Shown here: positions 23,528 through 33,918 of the stretch, piece by piece
Position numbering within the stretch: the first letter of the stretch is position 1
Layout of the letters: every line of letters starts with the position of its first letter
The notes under the pieces: model-generated
What the model saw: the letters and a program-made list of their open reading frames with translations, nothing else
Told to the model about the DNA's origin: nothing
Databases searched by the model: none
Translations under genes and position numbers: made by a program
Assembly: GCF_030397665.1 (NCBI RefSeq)
Contig: NZ_JAPUBT010000008.1
Span: 37,511 to 101,510, forward strand
DNA length: 64,000 nucleotides
Direction of reading: 5' to 3'
Source of the DNA: Janthinobacterium sp. SUN073
Lineage (GTDB): Bacteria > Pseudomonadota > Gammaproteobacteria > Burkholderiales > Burkholderiaceae_D

Positions 23528-26368
23528 ATGCTCAATGACGCAGTAGCACCAGAAATAGTTCCAGCGGCCGCTTCCGACAAGGACGCGCCACTGAAAGAAG
23601 ATATCCGCCTGCTGGGCCGCCTGCTGGGCGACGTGTTGCGCGAACAGGAAGGCGACGCCGTCTTCAATGTGGTGGAAACCATACGCCAGACGTCCGTGCG
23701 CTTCCGCCGCGAAGCGGACGCGGACGCCGCGCTGGAACTCGACGCCATGCTGAAAGAACTGAGCCGCGAACAGACGATTTCCGTGGTGCGCGCCTTTTCC
23801 TATTTTTCGCACCTGGCCAACATTGCGGAAGACCAGCACCACATCCGCCGCCGCCGCGCCCACCTGCTGGCCGGCTCGCCCGCGCAAAAGGGCAGCGTCA
23901 GCTTCGCGCTGAAAAAACTGCGCGCCGCCGGCGTGCCGCGCAAGACGGTCGATACCTTCTTCCAGGATGCGCTGATCTCCCCCGTGCTGACGGCCCACCC
24001 GACGGAAGTGCAGCGCAAGAGCATCCTCGACGCCGAGCACGACATCGCCCGACTGCTGGCCGAGCGCGACCTGCCGCAGACGCCGAAAGAGCGGCACGCC
24101 AACATGCAGCTGCTGCGCTCGCGCGTCTCCACCCTGTGGCAGACGCGCATGCTGCGCTACTCGAAGCTGACGGTGGCCGACGAAATCGAAAATGCCCTGT
24201 CCTACTACCGCATCACCTTCCTGCGCGAACTGCCGGGCCTGTATGACGACATCGAGGACGACATCGCCGCCGAATACCCGAACGGCGACGGCACCATCGA
24301 GCCGATCAATGCCGCCTACGTGCAGATGGGCAGCTGGATCGGCGGCGACCGCGACGGCAACCCGAACGTCAACGCGGGCACCATGCAGCACGCGCTGGCG
24401 CGCCACGCCACCACCATCCTCGACTTTTACCTCGACGAAGCGCACGCGCTGGGCGCGGAATTGTCCGTCTCGACCCTGATGGTGGGCGTGAGCGCCGAAC
24501 TGCAGGAACTGGCCGACCAGTCGCCGGACGCCTCGCCGCACCGCAGCGACGAGCCGTACCGCCGCGCCCTGATCGGCATCTATGCGCGCCTGGCCGCCAC
24601 GGCCCGCGCCCTGGGCGCCACCAACATCCTGCGCAAGGAAGTGGGGCCGGCCGCCGCCTATCCGGACGCGGCCGCGTTTGTCGCCGACTTGCGCACCATC
24701 GTCGCCTCGCTCGAAGCGCACCACGGCGCGGCCCTGGTGCGTCCGCGCCTGGCCACGCTGGCGCGCGCGGCCGACATCTTCGGTTTCCACCTGGCATCGC
24801 TGGACATGCGCCAGACGTCCGACGTGCACGAGCGCGTGCTGGCCGACCTGTTCGCGCAAAGCGGCGTGGCCGCCGATTACACGTCCCTGTCCGAGGAAGA
24901 CAAGCAGGCACTGCTGTTGAGCGAACTGGGCCAGCCGCGGCTGCTGTATTCGCCCTACATCGCCTACGCCACGGAAACGGATTCCGAGCTGGCGATCCTG
25001 CGCGCGGCGCGCGACATCCGCCAGCGCTATGGCGCACGGGCCATCCGCAACTACATCATTTCGCACACGGAAACCGTGTCCGACCTGCTGGAAGTGTTGC
25101 TGCTGCAAAAGGAAACGGGCTTGCTGCGCACCGATTGGCAAGCTGGCGCGAGCACGTGCGAGCTGATGGTCATTCCCCTGTTCGAAACGATCCCCGACCT
25201 TCAGCGCGCGGCCGGCATCATGAGCGAGGTCATGGCCTTGCCCTTGGTCAAGCAATTGATCGCCAAGCAGGGACAGTTGCAGGAAGTCATGCTCGGCTAT
25301 TCCGATTCGAACAAGGATGGCGGCTTCCTGACCTCCAACTGGGAACTGTACAAGGCGGAACTGGCATTGGTGGCGGATTTCCGGAAGGCCGGCGTCAAGC
25401 TGCGCCTGTTCCATGGCCGTGGCGGCACGGTGGGCCGCGGCGGCGGACCCAGCTATGAAGCCATCCTGGCCCAGCCGCCAGGCACCGTCAACGGGCAGAT
25501 CCGCCTGACGGAACAGGGCGAAATCATCGCCTCGAAGTTTTCCAACGCGGAAATCGGCCGGCGCAACCTGGAATTGCTGGTCGCTGCCACCCTCGAAGCG
25601 AGCCTGGCGCCGCAGGCAGCCAATCCGGCCCACGCAAGCGAGCTGGCGCAGTTCGAAGCCGTGATGGCGCAGCTGTCGGACCTGGCCTATCACGCCTACC
25701 GCCACCTCGTGTATGAAACGCCGGGTTTTACGGAGTATTTCTTCTCGGCCACGCCGATTGCGGAAATCGCCGAGCTGAACCTCGGTTCGCGCCCCGCCTC
25801 GCGCAAGGCCAACCAGCGCATCGAAGACTTGCGCGCCATTCCCTGGGGCTTTTCCTGGGGCCAATGCCGCTTGCTGCTGCCGGGCTGGTTCGGTTTCGGC
25901 AGCGCCATCGAGGCCTGGATCGACCAGGCCGACGGCGCGTCGAAAGATGAAAAAATCGCCACCCTGCGCGCCATGTACGCCGAATGGCCGTTCTTTGCCA
26001 CCTTGCTGTCGAACATGGACATGGTGCTGGCCAAGACGGACCTGGCGATTGCCTCGCGCTATGCGGAACTGGTGGCAGACCAGGAATTGCGCGAACGCAT
26101 CTACAAGCGCATCACGGACGAACATGGCAACACCTTGCGCTGCCTGGAGCTCATCACCGGCAACACGGAGCGCCTGGCGGGCAATCCGCTGCTGGCCCGC
26201 TCGATCCAGAACCGCTTCGCCTATCTCGATCCGCTGAACCACTTGCAAGTGGAATTGATCAAGCGCAACCGCGCCCTGTCGGCGGAAAGCAAGATCGACG
26301 AAAGGGTGCACCGCGGCATCCAGCTGTCGATCAACGGAGTGGCGGCCGGCCTGCGCAACACGGGCTGA
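23528..26368 (+). CDS. ppc: phosphoenolpyruvate carboxylase
   Basis: A 946-residue cytoplasmic enzyme that carboxylates PEP to oxaloacetate to refill the TCA cycle. Conserved catalytic parts are [13 protein letters not shown] (His), [10 protein letters not shown] and the mobile loop [14 protein letters not shown], with a [12 protein letters not shown]-terminal region. The length is normal (880-960). It lies divergent from hemC with 209 bases between the starts, a conserved pairing in the group, and ends in its own terminator. Confidence 0.97.
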   Translation: MLNDAVAPEIVPAAASDKDAPLKEDIRLLGRLLGDVLREQEGDAVFNVVETIRQTSVRFRREADADAALELDAMLKELSREQTISVVRAFSYFSHLANIAEDQHHIRRRRAHLLAGSPAQKGSVSFALKKLRAAGVPRKTVDTFFQDALISPVLTAHPTEVQRKSILDAEHDIARLLAERDLPQTPKERHANMQLLRSRVSTLWQTRMLRYSKLTVADEIENALSYYRITFLRELPGLYDDIEDDIAAEYPNGDGTIEPINAAYVQMGSWIGGDRDGNPNVNAGTMQHALARHATTILDFYLDEAHALGAELSVSTLMVGVSAELQELADQSPDASPHRSDEPYRRALIGIYARLAATARALGATNILRKEVGPAAAYPDAAAFVADLRTIVASLEAHHGAALVRPRLATLARAADIFGFHLASLDMRQTSDVHERVLADLFAQSGVAADYTSLSEEDKQALLLSELGQPRLLYSPYIAYATETDSELAILRAARDIRQRYGARAIRNYIISHTETVSDLLEVLLLQKETGLLRTDWQAGASTCELMVIPLFETIPDLQRAAGIMSEVMALPLVKQLIAKQGQLQEVMLGYSDSNKDGGFLTSNWELYKAELALVADFRKAGVKLRLFHGRGGTVGRGGGPSYEAILAQPPGTVNGQIRLTEQGEIIASKFSNAEIGRRNLELLVAATLEASLAPQAANPAHASELAQFEAVMAQLSDLAYHAYRHLVYETPGFTEYFFSATPIAEIAELNLGSRPASRKANQRIEDLRAIPWGFSWGQCRLLLPGWFGFGSAIEAWIDQADGASKDEKIATLRAMYAEWPFFATLLSNMDMVLAKTDLAIASRYAELVADQELRERIYKRITDEHGNTLRCLELITGNTERLAGNPLLARSIQNRFAYLDPLNHLQVELIKRNRALSAESKIDERVHRGIQLSINGVAAGLRNTG

Positions 26369-26393
26369 TCACGCCAGGCTGCCATCGGCAGAC

Positions 26394-26424
26394 AAGGGCC
26401 GGCACCGCAAGGGCCGGCCCTTTT
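26394..26424 (+). terminator. terminator after ppc
   Basis: AAGGGCCGG / CCGGCCCTT stem with an 11-base loop, followed by TTTTG, 25 bases after the ppc stop. Confidence 0.75.
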
Positions 26425-26545
26425 GCTTGCCCAATTGCAAAATATTCTCAATAAAACAACAATTGGTATTACACTAGCGGTAGACACCTTCCCAACTTCG
26501 GCCCCATGCACACCGCAGCGGCCAACCATGACGCCAGGGACGCGG

Positions 26546-28342
26546 ATGAGCAAATGGTCGATTGAAACGCTGAGTGCGGCCTGCGCCGCCCTCATCCTGA
26601 TCATGCTGGGCTGGCTGGCCGGTGCGGCCTGGCCGGCGCTCGACTTCTGGGAGCATGTCTGGCTGACCCTGCTGCTGGCGACCGCCGCCGGCACGGCCAT
26701 GTGGCTGATGCGCAGGCTGCGCGCCCACCTCGCCAGCACGCGTTCGCAACTGGACGATAGCCTCATGCGCTACCAGCACCTGAGCGAAACGGCGCAGGAC
26801 GGCATGTGGCAAACGGATGCGCAAGGCCGCATCCTGTACGTCAACCAGCGCCTGTGCGACATGCTGGGCGTCCCCGCCGGGCAGCTGCTGTACCACACCA
26901 TGGAGGAATTCCACGACGAGGCCACCTTGCTGCGCCTGTGTCCGCTACGCCAGACGGCGAGCGATAGCTGCATGGGCGAACTGCAATACCAGCATGGCGA
27001 CGGCACGCAGCGCTGGGCCATGCTCAGCGGACGGCGCCTGTACGACCAGCACGGCACCGTGACGGGCGCACTGGTGCTGGCCAGCGACATCACCGAACAC
27101 AAGCGGGCCGAACACGCGTTGAGCCTGGCCCATGCGGAGCTGGAAAGCCGCGTGGCCCTGCGCACGGCCCAATTGCTCGATGTCAATCTCCAGCTCTCCG
27201 CGGAAATCGCCATGCGCGCACAAACGGAAGCGGCCCTGGCGCGCAGCGAAGAGCGGCTGCAGGACATCATTTCCATGATGCCCCTGTCGCTGTTCCTGAA
27301 AGATGCCGATTCGCGCATCGTGCTGATGAACCAGGCCTGCGAGCAGCAATGGGGCGTGCTCCACCAAGACATCGCCGAAGGGCGCGACCTGCAACACTTT
27401 CCCAGCGATCAGAACACGGGCTTCCACGCGGCCGACCAGGAAGCGTTTGCCAGCCGCAAAGTGGTGATCCGCGAAGAACTGGTCTGGAACGCGCAGTTGC
27501 AGGAAAATCGCCTGGTGCAGACGCACAAGAAACCCGTGTTTGACGCGCAAGGCCGGCCGCAGATGATCATCGCCATGGCCGTCGACATCACCGACAGCAA
27601 GCGCAACGAGGAAAACCTGGAGCGTACCCTGGCCCAGCTGCGCGAACTGACGGACCACCAGCAAACCATCAAGGAACAGGAAAGACGCCGCATCGCGCTC
27701 GATATTCATGACGACCTGGGCCAGAATCTGATGGTGCTGCGCATCGATGTGTCGCTGCTGCACGCGCGCACGGCCACCACCCACCCGCGCCTGCACCGCC
27801 ACGCACAGCGCGTGCTCGACACCATCGACGCCACCATCCGCTCCGTGCGTACCATCATCAATGACTTGCATCCCAGCACCCTGGAGCTGGGACTGGGCCC
27901 CGCGGCCGAGTGGCTGATCCGCCAGATGGAGAGCCGTGGCGCCATCCGCTACCGGCTCACGCTCGACAGCGAGGCGCCCGACCTGGGCCTGGACCAGCGC
28001 CAGACATCGGCCATCTTCCGCGTGCTGCAGGAATCGCTGTCGAATATCGTGCGCCACGCCCAGGCCAGCGAAGTGGAAGTGGCGCTGGCGCAAGATGCGG
28101 ACGCCATCGTCCTGCGCATCAGCGACAACGGCATCGGCATGCAGCCGGGCGACCACGGCAAGCGGGCCGCCTTCGGCCTGAAAAGCATACGCGAACGTGT
28201 GCATGCGCTGGGCGGCGAACTGCGCATCGACAGCCAGGCGGGCCGCGGCACGGCGCTGGCCATCCACCTGCCCCAGCAGGCAGGCCAGCGCCGTGCCGAT
28301 CATGCTAAAACACAAAAATTAGCAAAAAAGGTAGTAAATTAA
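26546..28342 (+). CDS. PAS-domain sensor histidine kinase (NarL-system type)
   Basis: A 598-residue kinase. Two N-terminal helices (about residues 5-25 and 33-53) anchor it; little is exposed outside. PAS 1 lies near 75-185 and PAS 2 near 235-350, each followed by the usual DIT closing segment. The HisKA_3 phosphoacceptor is His388 in LDIHDDLGQN. The ATPase domain has VLQESLSNIVRHAQA, DNGIGM and FGLKSIRERV. HisKA_3 kinases pair with LuxR-type response regulators, but none is adjacent, so the partner is elsewhere. AGGGA before 26546 decides the start; ATG at 26528 is also possible. Confidence 0.88.
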   Translation: MSKWSIETLSAACAALILIMLGWLAGAAWPALDFWEHVWLTLLLATAAGTAMWLMRRLRAHLASTRSQLDDSLMRYQHLSETAQDGMWQTDAQGRILYVNQRLCDMLGVPAGQLLYHTMEEFHDEATLLRLCPLRQTASDSCMGELQYQHGDGTQRWAMLSGRRLYDQHGTVTGALVLASDITEHKRAEHALSLAHAELESRVALRTAQLLDVNLQLSAEIAMRAQTEAALARSEERLQDIISMMPLSLFLKDADSRIVLMNQACEQQWGVLHQDIAEGRDLQHFPSDQNTGFHAADQEAFASRKVVIREELVWNAQLQENRLVQTHKKPVFDAQGRPQMIIAMAVDITDSKRNEENLERTLAQLRELTDHQQTIKEQERRRIALDIHDDLGQNLMVLRIDVSLLHARTATTHPRLHRHAQRVLDTIDATIRSVRTIINDLHPSTLELGLGPAAEWLIRQMESRGAIRYRLTLDSEAPDLGLDQRQTSAIFRVLQESLSNIVRHAQASEVEVALAQDADAIVLRISDNGIGMQPGDHGKRAAFGLKSIRERVHALGGELRIDSQAGRGTALAIHLPQQAGQRRADHAKTQKLAKKVVN

Positions 28343-28397
28343 GTATGCATTTGCGACATAAAAAAGTATAGTAAGTTTTTTCTTTGAGGAAACTATC

Positions 28398-29537
28398 ATG
28401 CCGCCACGGTTCGCCTGCTTCCCCGCCCCACTGCTCGGCCTGCTCCTGCTGGCCGCCATCCCCACCGCCAGCGCCACCATCTATGCCGAACGCGGCTTTG
28501 GTGAAAGGGATGGCAATGGCAGCATCGCTTCCGACCTGAACCCGGCCGGCCTGGTGGCCGGCATCATCATGGAAGAAGAAGGACGGCGCCGCGCCGTGAC
28601 CTATCAGCATGGCCGCATCCGCGAACTGGGCACCCTGGGTGGCAATGAAGGCTTTACCAAGGCCATCAATACCCATGGCGTGGTGGTGGGCTCGGCGCAG
28701 ACGGCCGCCGGCGCCTGGCACGCCTTCCGCTACGACGCGGCGGGCGGCATGCGCGACCTGGGCACCCTGGGCGGCACCAGCAGTTATGCCACGGCCATCA
28801 CGCGCGACGGCATGATCGCCGGCTATGCCGACACCAGCGCCGGCGATTTCCACGCCTTTGTGACGAAAGCCGACCACAGCCTGCAAGACCTGGGCACCCT
28901 GGGCGGCGCCAGCAGCTATGCCAGCGGCTTGAACACACATGGCGTGGTGGTGGGCACGGCGCAGCGCGGCGACGGCTACCGCCGCGCCTTCGTCTACCGC
29001 CCCGGCACGGGCATGCAGGAAATCGGTACCCTGCCCGGCGGACGCATCAGTTCAGCCACCGCCCTCAATGACGCCGGCCTGGTCGTGGGCGCGTCGGAAA
29101 CGGAGAAGCGCCGCTGGCACGCGTTTGCCTGGGATGGCAAGCGCATGCTCGACCTGGGTGCCATGATCGGCCAGGGCGACAGCTACGCCACGGCAGTCAA
29201 CGCGGCCGGACACGTCGTCGGCAGCGTCAGCATCAAAGGCTTTGAGCCGATGACCTTTGTCTACAAGGAAGGCGTGATGACGGTGCGCCGCCGCGACGAC
29301 GGCCTGTACCTGACCAACAAGATCACCGATGCGGGCCTGGTGGTCGGCGCCATCTACACAGGGCACAAGTTCCAGGCCTTCGCCGTACCGTCGCAAGCGG
29401 CGCCCGCACCGCAGCGCAGCAATCCATTGGACTGGCTGCTCATCACCATTCTCATCTCCGCCAGCGGCGTGGTGCTGTACAAATTGCAGCGCAACTATCG
29501 CCTGGGCCTGCTGGGCGCGCGCACGCGTTTCATGTAA
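28398..29537 (+). CDS. HAF-repeat protein with signal peptide and C-terminal membrane anchor
   Basis: A 379-residue exported protein. Residues 1-27 are a signal peptide ending TASA. Six repeats of about 45 residues follow, built on the theme DLGTLGG-x-SSYATAIN-x-x-G-x-VVG; the fourth and fifth are degenerate. Such HAF repeats form beta-propeller-like extracellular domains of unknown function. Near the C-terminus one hydrophobic helix (LLITILISASGVVLY) is followed by a basic tail, which resembles a sorting or anchoring tail, though no PEP-CTERM or LPXTG motif is seen. It is a single gene with GAGGAAA upstream. Confidence 0.8.
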   Translation: MPPRFACFPAPLLGLLLLAAIPTASATIYAERGFGERDGNGSIASDLNPAGLVAGIIMEEEGRRRAVTYQHGRIRELGTLGGNEGFTKAINTHGVVVGSAQTAAGAWHAFRYDAAGGMRDLGTLGGTSSYATAITRDGMIAGYADTSAGDFHAFVTKADHSLQDLGTLGGASSYASGLNTHGVVVGTAQRGDGYRRAFVYRPGTGMQEIGTLPGGRISSATALNDAGLVVGASETEKRRWHAFAWDGKRMLDLGAMIGQGDSYATAVNAAGHVVGSVSIKGFEPMTFVYKEGVMTVRRRDDGLYLTNKITDAGLVVGAIYTGHKFQAFAVPSQAAPAPQRSNPLDWLLITILISASGVVLYKLQRNYRLGLLGARTRFM

Positions 29538-29557
29538 GCCAACGCTAGGGATGGACG

Positions 29558-29589
29558 AAAAAAAAAGAGGCTTGCGCCTCTTTTTTTGT
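29558..29589. terminator. bidirectional terminator between the HAF gene and rpoD
   Basis: AAAAAAAGAGGC / GCCTCTTTTTTT stem with a TTGC loop, serving both convergent genes. Confidence 0.92.
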
Positions 29590-29604
29590 GTGCTTGCCCT
29601 ACGC

Positions 29605-32163
29605 TTAGTTTTGCGTCAGGAAAGTCTTGAGTTTGTCCGAACGCGAAGGCTGGCGCAGCTTGCTCATGGCTTTCGCCTCGATCTGACGGATGCGCTCGCG
29701 CGTCACATCGAACTGCTTGCCCACTTCTTCCAAGGTGTGGTCGTTCGACATTTCCACGCCATAACGCATGCGCAGCACTTTCGCTTCGCGCGGCGTCAGG
29801 GAATCGAGCACTTCCTTGATCACGTTGCGCATCGATGCGTGCAGTGCGGCATCCAGCGGTGCCAGCGTGGTGTTGTCTTCGATGAAGTCGCCCAGTTGCG
29901 AATCGCCATCCTCGCCCATCGGCGTTTCCATGGAAATCGGCTCTTTCGCGATCTTCATGATCTCGCGCACCTTGTTTTCCGGCATTTCCATCTTGACGGC
30001 CAGGGTCGCCAGGTCCGGTTCGCTGCCCGTTTCCTGCATGATCTGACGCGAGATGCGGTTCATCTTGTTGATCGTTTCGATCATGTGCACCGGCACGCGG
30101 ATGGTGCGGGCCATGTCGGCGATCGAACGCGTGATGGCCTGGCGGATCCACCAGGTGGCGTAGGTCGAGAACTTGTAGCCGCGACGGTATTCGAATTTAT
30201 CGACCGCCTTCAGCAAGCCGATGTTGCCTTCCTGGATCAGGTCGAGGAATTGCAAGCCGCGGTTGATGTATTTCTTGGCGATCGAGATGACCAGGCGCAA
30301 GTTGGCGACCGTCATTTCGCGTTTCGCGTGACGCGCGCGCTTTTCGCCGGCAGCCATCTGCTTGTTGATCTTGCGCAGGTCCGCCAGTGGCAGGGCCACG
30401 CGCGCTTGCAGGTCGATCATCTTCTTTTGCAGTTCCTTGACGGCAGGCACGTTGCGGCTGAGGATGGCGCTGTACGGATACTTGCAATCGACTTCGCGGT
30501 CGACCCATTCCAGGTCGCATTCATTGCCCGGGAATACCTTGATGAAGTGGGCGCGCGGCATGCCGCATTTGTTCACGCACAGTTCCAGCACGGCGCGCTC
30601 GATGTGGCGCACTTCTTCCATCTGGCCGCGCAAGGTGTCGCACAGCTTTTCCACGACCTTGGCCGTGAAGCGGATGCCCAGCAATTCCTGCGAAATGGCT
30701 TCCTGCGCCTTGATGTAGGCTTTCGAGTTGTAACCCTCTGGCGCCTTGCGCATCTTGTCGTACTGCGTCGAAATGACGTTGAATTTCTCCAACGCATTTT
30801 TTTTCAGCTGGGCCAATTGCTCACTGGAGAAACCGGCAGCGCCGCCATTGGCGTCGCCGTCCTCTTCCTCGGCTTCTTCTTCCTCTTCCTCGTCGTCACC
30901 GCTGGCGCTAGCGGGCGCGGGAGCGGCGGCGGGTGCCGGGGCATTGCTTTCGTTCAAGTCGACAAAGCCGTCGACCACTTCATCGACCTTGATTTCGTCG
31001 CGCGCGATTTTTTGCGACAGTGCAACGATTTCGCCGATGGTGGTGGGGCAGGCGGAAATCGCCTGGATCATGTCTTTCAGGCCGCCTTCGATGCGCTTGG
31101 CGATCTCGATCTCGCCTTCGCGCGTCAGCAGCGCCACGGCGCCCATTTCACGCATGTACATGCGCACGGGGTCGGTGGTGCGGCCGAAGTCGGAGTCGAC
31201 CGTCGACAGGGCGGTCGCGGCAGCCGCTTCCACTTCATCGTCGCTGGTGACGGTGGCGACGTTGTCGGTCAACAACAGGCTTTCCGCGTCAGGGGCGCGC
31301 TCGTAGACGGCGATGCCCATGTCGTTGAAGGTGGCGATGATGCCTTCGATCGCTTCCGGATCGATGATGTTTTCCGGCAATTGGTCATTGATCTCGGCAT
31401 AGGTGAGGAAACCGCGTTCCTTGCCCATGTTGATCAAGCCCGTGATTTGCTTGCGGCGGCGTTCCAGGTCCGCTGCCGAGGCTTCCGGATCGCCCAATGC
31501 GTCCGCCAGACCGCCCTTGGCCTTGCGGTCGCGCGCTTTCGACACGGCCTTCAATTCGGCGCGTTCGACGGCGTTGAGTGCTGCCACTTCATCGTTTTCC
31601 GGCGTGAATTCGCTTGGTTTTCGGCCACGGCGGCCTGGCACCTTGACGGTCGGCAAGAAGTAATTCGAGGTATCGATGGCGGCCAGGGCATCGGCGTCGG
31701 TGGTCTTGCTGACCACTTGCGCGCCGGTGATGATGGTCACGGGCGCCACTTCAGGCTTGGCGCGCACGACTTTCGAACGGGCTGCCGTCACCACTTTGTT
31801 CGTGGCGGCGCTTTCGCTGATCTTGCGCGGCGCGGCCGGGGCCTTGGCGCCGGGGGCGATCTTCACGCTTGGCGTCTTGGCCGGTACGGCTTCGGCGGTC
31901 TCGGCCACGTCGGCAACAGCCTCGGCAGCCGGGGCGCTGACGGCCGCTTCCACAGCCGCATCGGCCGGTGGCACGGCGGCCAGGCGCGAACGGCTTTTCT
32001 TCACCACGGTGACGACGGTGGGCGCCGTCGTGACGGTGGCTTCCGGATTCGCTTGCGCATTATCGATGAAGTAAGATAAAGTCGTTTTGGGTACGGCAAG
32101 TGGTGCCGCGGCTGGGCGTGGCGCCTTGGCGGACAACGTTAAAGTTTTTGGCGTATTCTTCAT
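29605..32163 (-). CDS. rpoD: RNA polymerase primary sigma factor RpoD
   Basis: An 852-residue sigma-70, longer than the E. coli protein (613). Residues 1-160 are an alanine/valine/lysine-rich extension not seen in enteric RpoD, followed by region 1.1 ([14 protein letters not shown]). Region 1.2 begins at [12 protein letters not shown] non-conserved region with an acidic run ([15 protein letters not shown]) lies between 1.2 and 2. Region 2.4 is [15 protein letters not shown], and region 4.2 is [23 protein letters not shown]. It is not preceded by dnaG; a terminator and a possible small RNA lie upstream instead. AAGAGA precedes the ATG. Confidence 0.97.
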   Translation of the reverse strand: MKNTPKTLTLSAKAPRPAAAPLAVPKTTLSYFIDNAQANPEATVTTAPTVVTVVKKSRSRLAAVPPADAAVEAAVSAPAAEAVADVAETAEAVPAKTPSVKIAPGAKAPAAPRKISESAATNKVVTAARSKVVRAKPEVAPVTIITGAQVVSKTTDADALAAIDTSNYFLPTVKVPGRRGRKPSEFTPENDEVAALNAVERAELKAVSKARDRKAKGGLADALGDPEASAADLERRRKQITGLINMGKERGFLTYAEINDQLPENIIDPEAIEGIIATFNDMGIAVYERAPDAESLLLTDNVATVTSDDEVEAAAATALSTVDSDFGRTTDPVRMYMREMGAVALLTREGEIEIAKRIEGGLKDMIQAISACPTTIGEIVALSQKIARDEIKVDEVVDGFVDLNESNAPAPAAAPAPASASGDDEEEEEEAEEEDGDANGGAAGFSSEQLAQLKKNALEKFNVISTQYDKMRKAPEGYNSKAYIKAQEAISQELLGIRFTAKVVEKLCDTLRGQMEEVRHIERAVLELCVNKCGMPRAHFIKVFPGNECDLEWVDREVDCKYPYSAILSRNVPAVKELQKKMIDLQARVALPLADLRKINKQMAAGEKRARHAKREMTVANLRLVISIAKKYINRGLQFLDLIQEGNIGLLKAVDKFEYRRGYKFSTYATWWIRQAITRSIADMARTIRVPVHMIETINKMNRISRQIMQETGSEPDLATLAVKMEMPENKVREIMKIAKEPISMETPMGEDGDSQLGDFIEDNTTLAPLDAALHASMRNVIKEVLDSLTPREAKVLRMRYGVEMSNDHTLEEVGKQFDVTRERIRQIEAKAMSKLRQPSRSDKLKTFLTQN

Positions 32164-32377
32164 GAGATATCTCTTAATGCGAGACCAGATGGTGTCGGCG
32201 CGAAGTGAATGATTCCACCTAAGCCTGCGAAACCGGACTCGATGGAGCGTATTGTTGCGGCTGCCGTTAACGGCAGCGGCGCCTGCTTATCGGGGCGCTC
32301 AAAGCCCGCGCATCCCGTAATGAGGGCGGCGGGGCCGAAGCCGGATCAGATAAATAAGCGATGTACATTGCGGAATG

Positions 32378-32404
32378 AAAAAAAGCCCGTACCAGAACGG
32401 GCTT
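32378..32404 (-). terminator. terminator upstream of rpoD, pointing towards rpoD
   Basis: On the minus strand AAGCCCGT / ACGGGCTT (8 bp) is followed by a run of seven T. It ends some transcript that starts upstream, between 32405 and about 32640, before the rpoD promoter. Confidence 0.8.
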
Positions 32405-32480
32405 GAATCTATTGTTGTTCAGTGAAGACACAGCGGAGAGCAAGATTATGCACGAAGGCCAGTTATCTGGATAATTGATA
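32378..32480 (-). ncRNA. candidate small RNA upstream of rpoD
   Basis: The terminator at 32378-32404 has no convincing gene in front of it. On the minus strand CATAAT (near 32450) with TTATCC 18 bases upstream is a possible promoter giving a transcript of about 65 bases. A second, perfect TATAAT lies farther up near 32600 and would give about 220 bases. No Shine-Dalgarno-led reading frame fits either. The family is unknown, and the exact ends are guesses. Confidence 0.35.
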
Positions 32481-32729
32481 AGCAAAATATCCGATATCAA
32501 AAATACTAATAATTGGGCCCTGCACCGCACTGCTCCTATCCCCTGCACACCTGAGCCAGACCGTCAAATACGGGGTCCAGTCATCAGCGCAAGCCGACAT
32601 TATACACATTTCCCGCATTTCGCGCTGCGGGCACTGTAGTACGCACCCGCTTATCTCTGCGCAAGTTGCCAAAAAAGACAATGCACTTGCCTGTGGCGCG
32701 TGCTATGCTCCCCTTTTATAGCCCAACCA

Positions 32730-33242
32730 ATGATGTCGATGACCAGCTCCACGCCAGACCAGCAAGCCACCACTCCTGACACGCCAGTCGATGCAGCCCC
32801 AGCGGCGGCGCCGGCCGCAGCGGCGCCCACGCCGGCACCTGCCGGCCTGACCGCGCGCGCCCTGCTGAAGCAGTTCCAGGAGCAATTCCCGCCATTCCGC
32901 GATTGCCTGCCCTTGTCGATCGGTATAGACAAGCAGATCCTGGCGCGTCTGCCGGACCTGGACCGCAAGCTGATGCGCACGGCGCTGGGCATCCACACGG
33001 GTTCGCTGCGCTACCTGCGCATGATGGAAAAAGCCAAGATCCGCTACGACCTCGACGGCACTGCCGGCGCGGAAGTGACGCAAACCCACCGCGACCACGC
33101 CACGCAAGTATTGCAGCAGCGCTTCAAGAAAGAAGCCGAGCGCAAGAAAGCCGAACGCGATGCGGCCGCCGCCGAAGAAGCGAACCGTTTGCGCCTGGAA
33201 AAACTGAATCAGCTGACCGCGAAATTCTCGCGCAAAGGCTGA
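32730..33242 (+). CDS. ProQ/FinO family RNA chaperone
   Basis: A 170-residue RNA-binding protein. The first ~45 residues are a disordered proline/alanine-rich leader. The FinO core follows (ARALLKQFQEQFPPFRDCLPLSIGI, split by proline turns), with LRYLRMM and a C-terminal lysine- and glutamate-rich helix (KKEAERKKAERDAAAAEEA). It would bind structured sRNAs and 3' ends of mRNAs. It is followed 9 bases later by an RNase D-like exonuclease. The start is ATGATG at 32730; the protein has no C-terminal Tudor-like domain of E. coli ProQ. Confidence 0.88.
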   Translation: MMSMTSSTPDQQATTPDTPVDAAPAAAPAAAAPTPAPAGLTARALLKQFQEQFPPFRDCLPLSIGIDKQILARLPDLDRKLMRTALGIHTGSLRYLRMMEKAKIRYDLDGTAGAEVTQTHRDHATQVLQQRFKKEAERKKAERDAAAAEEANRLRLEKLNQLTAKFSRKG

Positions 33243-33251
33243 TCCGGTTTC

Positions 33252-33902
33252 ATGGACACAGCTGCCGCACCGCCACTGCCCCCGTATCAAGGCATTGCAC
33301 TCGAGCACGTCAAGCTGGTACGCACCAGTGATGATGCAAAAGCGGCCATGGCCGCCCTGCTGGCCGCGGACGCCATCGGCTTCGATACGGAATCGAAGCC
33401 GACTTTCGTCAAGGGCGAGTCCTCCACGGGGCCGCACCTGATCCAGCTGGCCACCGACGACATCGCCTACCTGTTCCAGGTGGGCAGCACGCCGGCGCCG
33501 GCCCTGGCCGAACTCAAAGCCATCCTCGAATCGACCACCACTCTGAAGGTGGGCTTTGGCCTGTCCGACGACGTCAAGCGCCTGCGCAACAAACTGGGCA
33601 TTGTTCCAGCTCAGGTGCTCGACCTGTCCGTCGCCCTGCGCGGCGGCCAGCGCAACGATCTGGGCGCCAAGACGGCCGTGGCCAAGTTCTTCGGCCTGCA
33701 CCTGCAGAAATCGAAAAAGATATCCACCACCAACTGGGCCACCTCGCGCCTGACGGAAAAGCAGATCCTGTACGCGGCCGACGATGCGCAAGTGGCCCTG
33801 CGCGTGTACCGTCGCTGGATCGCCGACGGCGGCAAAGTCACGCCGCAAAAAGCCCCGCGCCCGGCCGCTGCGCCGCCCGCGGCGCCCGCTTCGGCGGCCT
33901 GA
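33252..33902 (+). CDS. RNase D-like 3'-5' exonuclease domain protein
   Basis: A 216-residue DEDDy-type exonuclease. Motif I is IGFDTES (Asp, Glu), motif II is VGFGLSDDVKRL (Asp), and motif III is YAADDAQVALRVY (Tyr, Asp). It lacks the HRDC domains of RNase D, so it is a single-domain form as found in many proteobacteria. RNA or DNA substrate cannot be told. The C-terminus is an alanine/proline tail. It is probably co-transcribed with the ProQ-like gene 9 bases upstream. Confidence 0.88.
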   Translation: MDTAAAPPLPPYQGIALEHVKLVRTSDDAKAAMAALLAADAIGFDTESKPTFVKGESSTGPHLIQLATDDIAYLFQVGSTPAPALAELKAILESTTTLKVGFGLSDDVKRLRNKLGIVPAQVLDLSVALRGGQRNDLGAKTAVAKFFGLHLQKSKKISTTNWATSRLTEKQILYAADDAQVALRVYRRWIADGGKVTPQKAPRPAAAPPAAPASAA

Positions 33903-33918
33903 TTCCAGCGTTCATCGC

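Noticed and set aside
23510..26311. Very long minus-strand frame opposite ppc
   Set aside because: It is antisense to the whole of ppc, a typical GC-rich shadow; ppc has all family motifs.
32267..32681. Two minus-strand frames of 72 and 93 codons upstream of rpoD
   Set aside because: They run across the terminator and possible promoters, have no ribosome site and no family likeness; not dnaG remnants.
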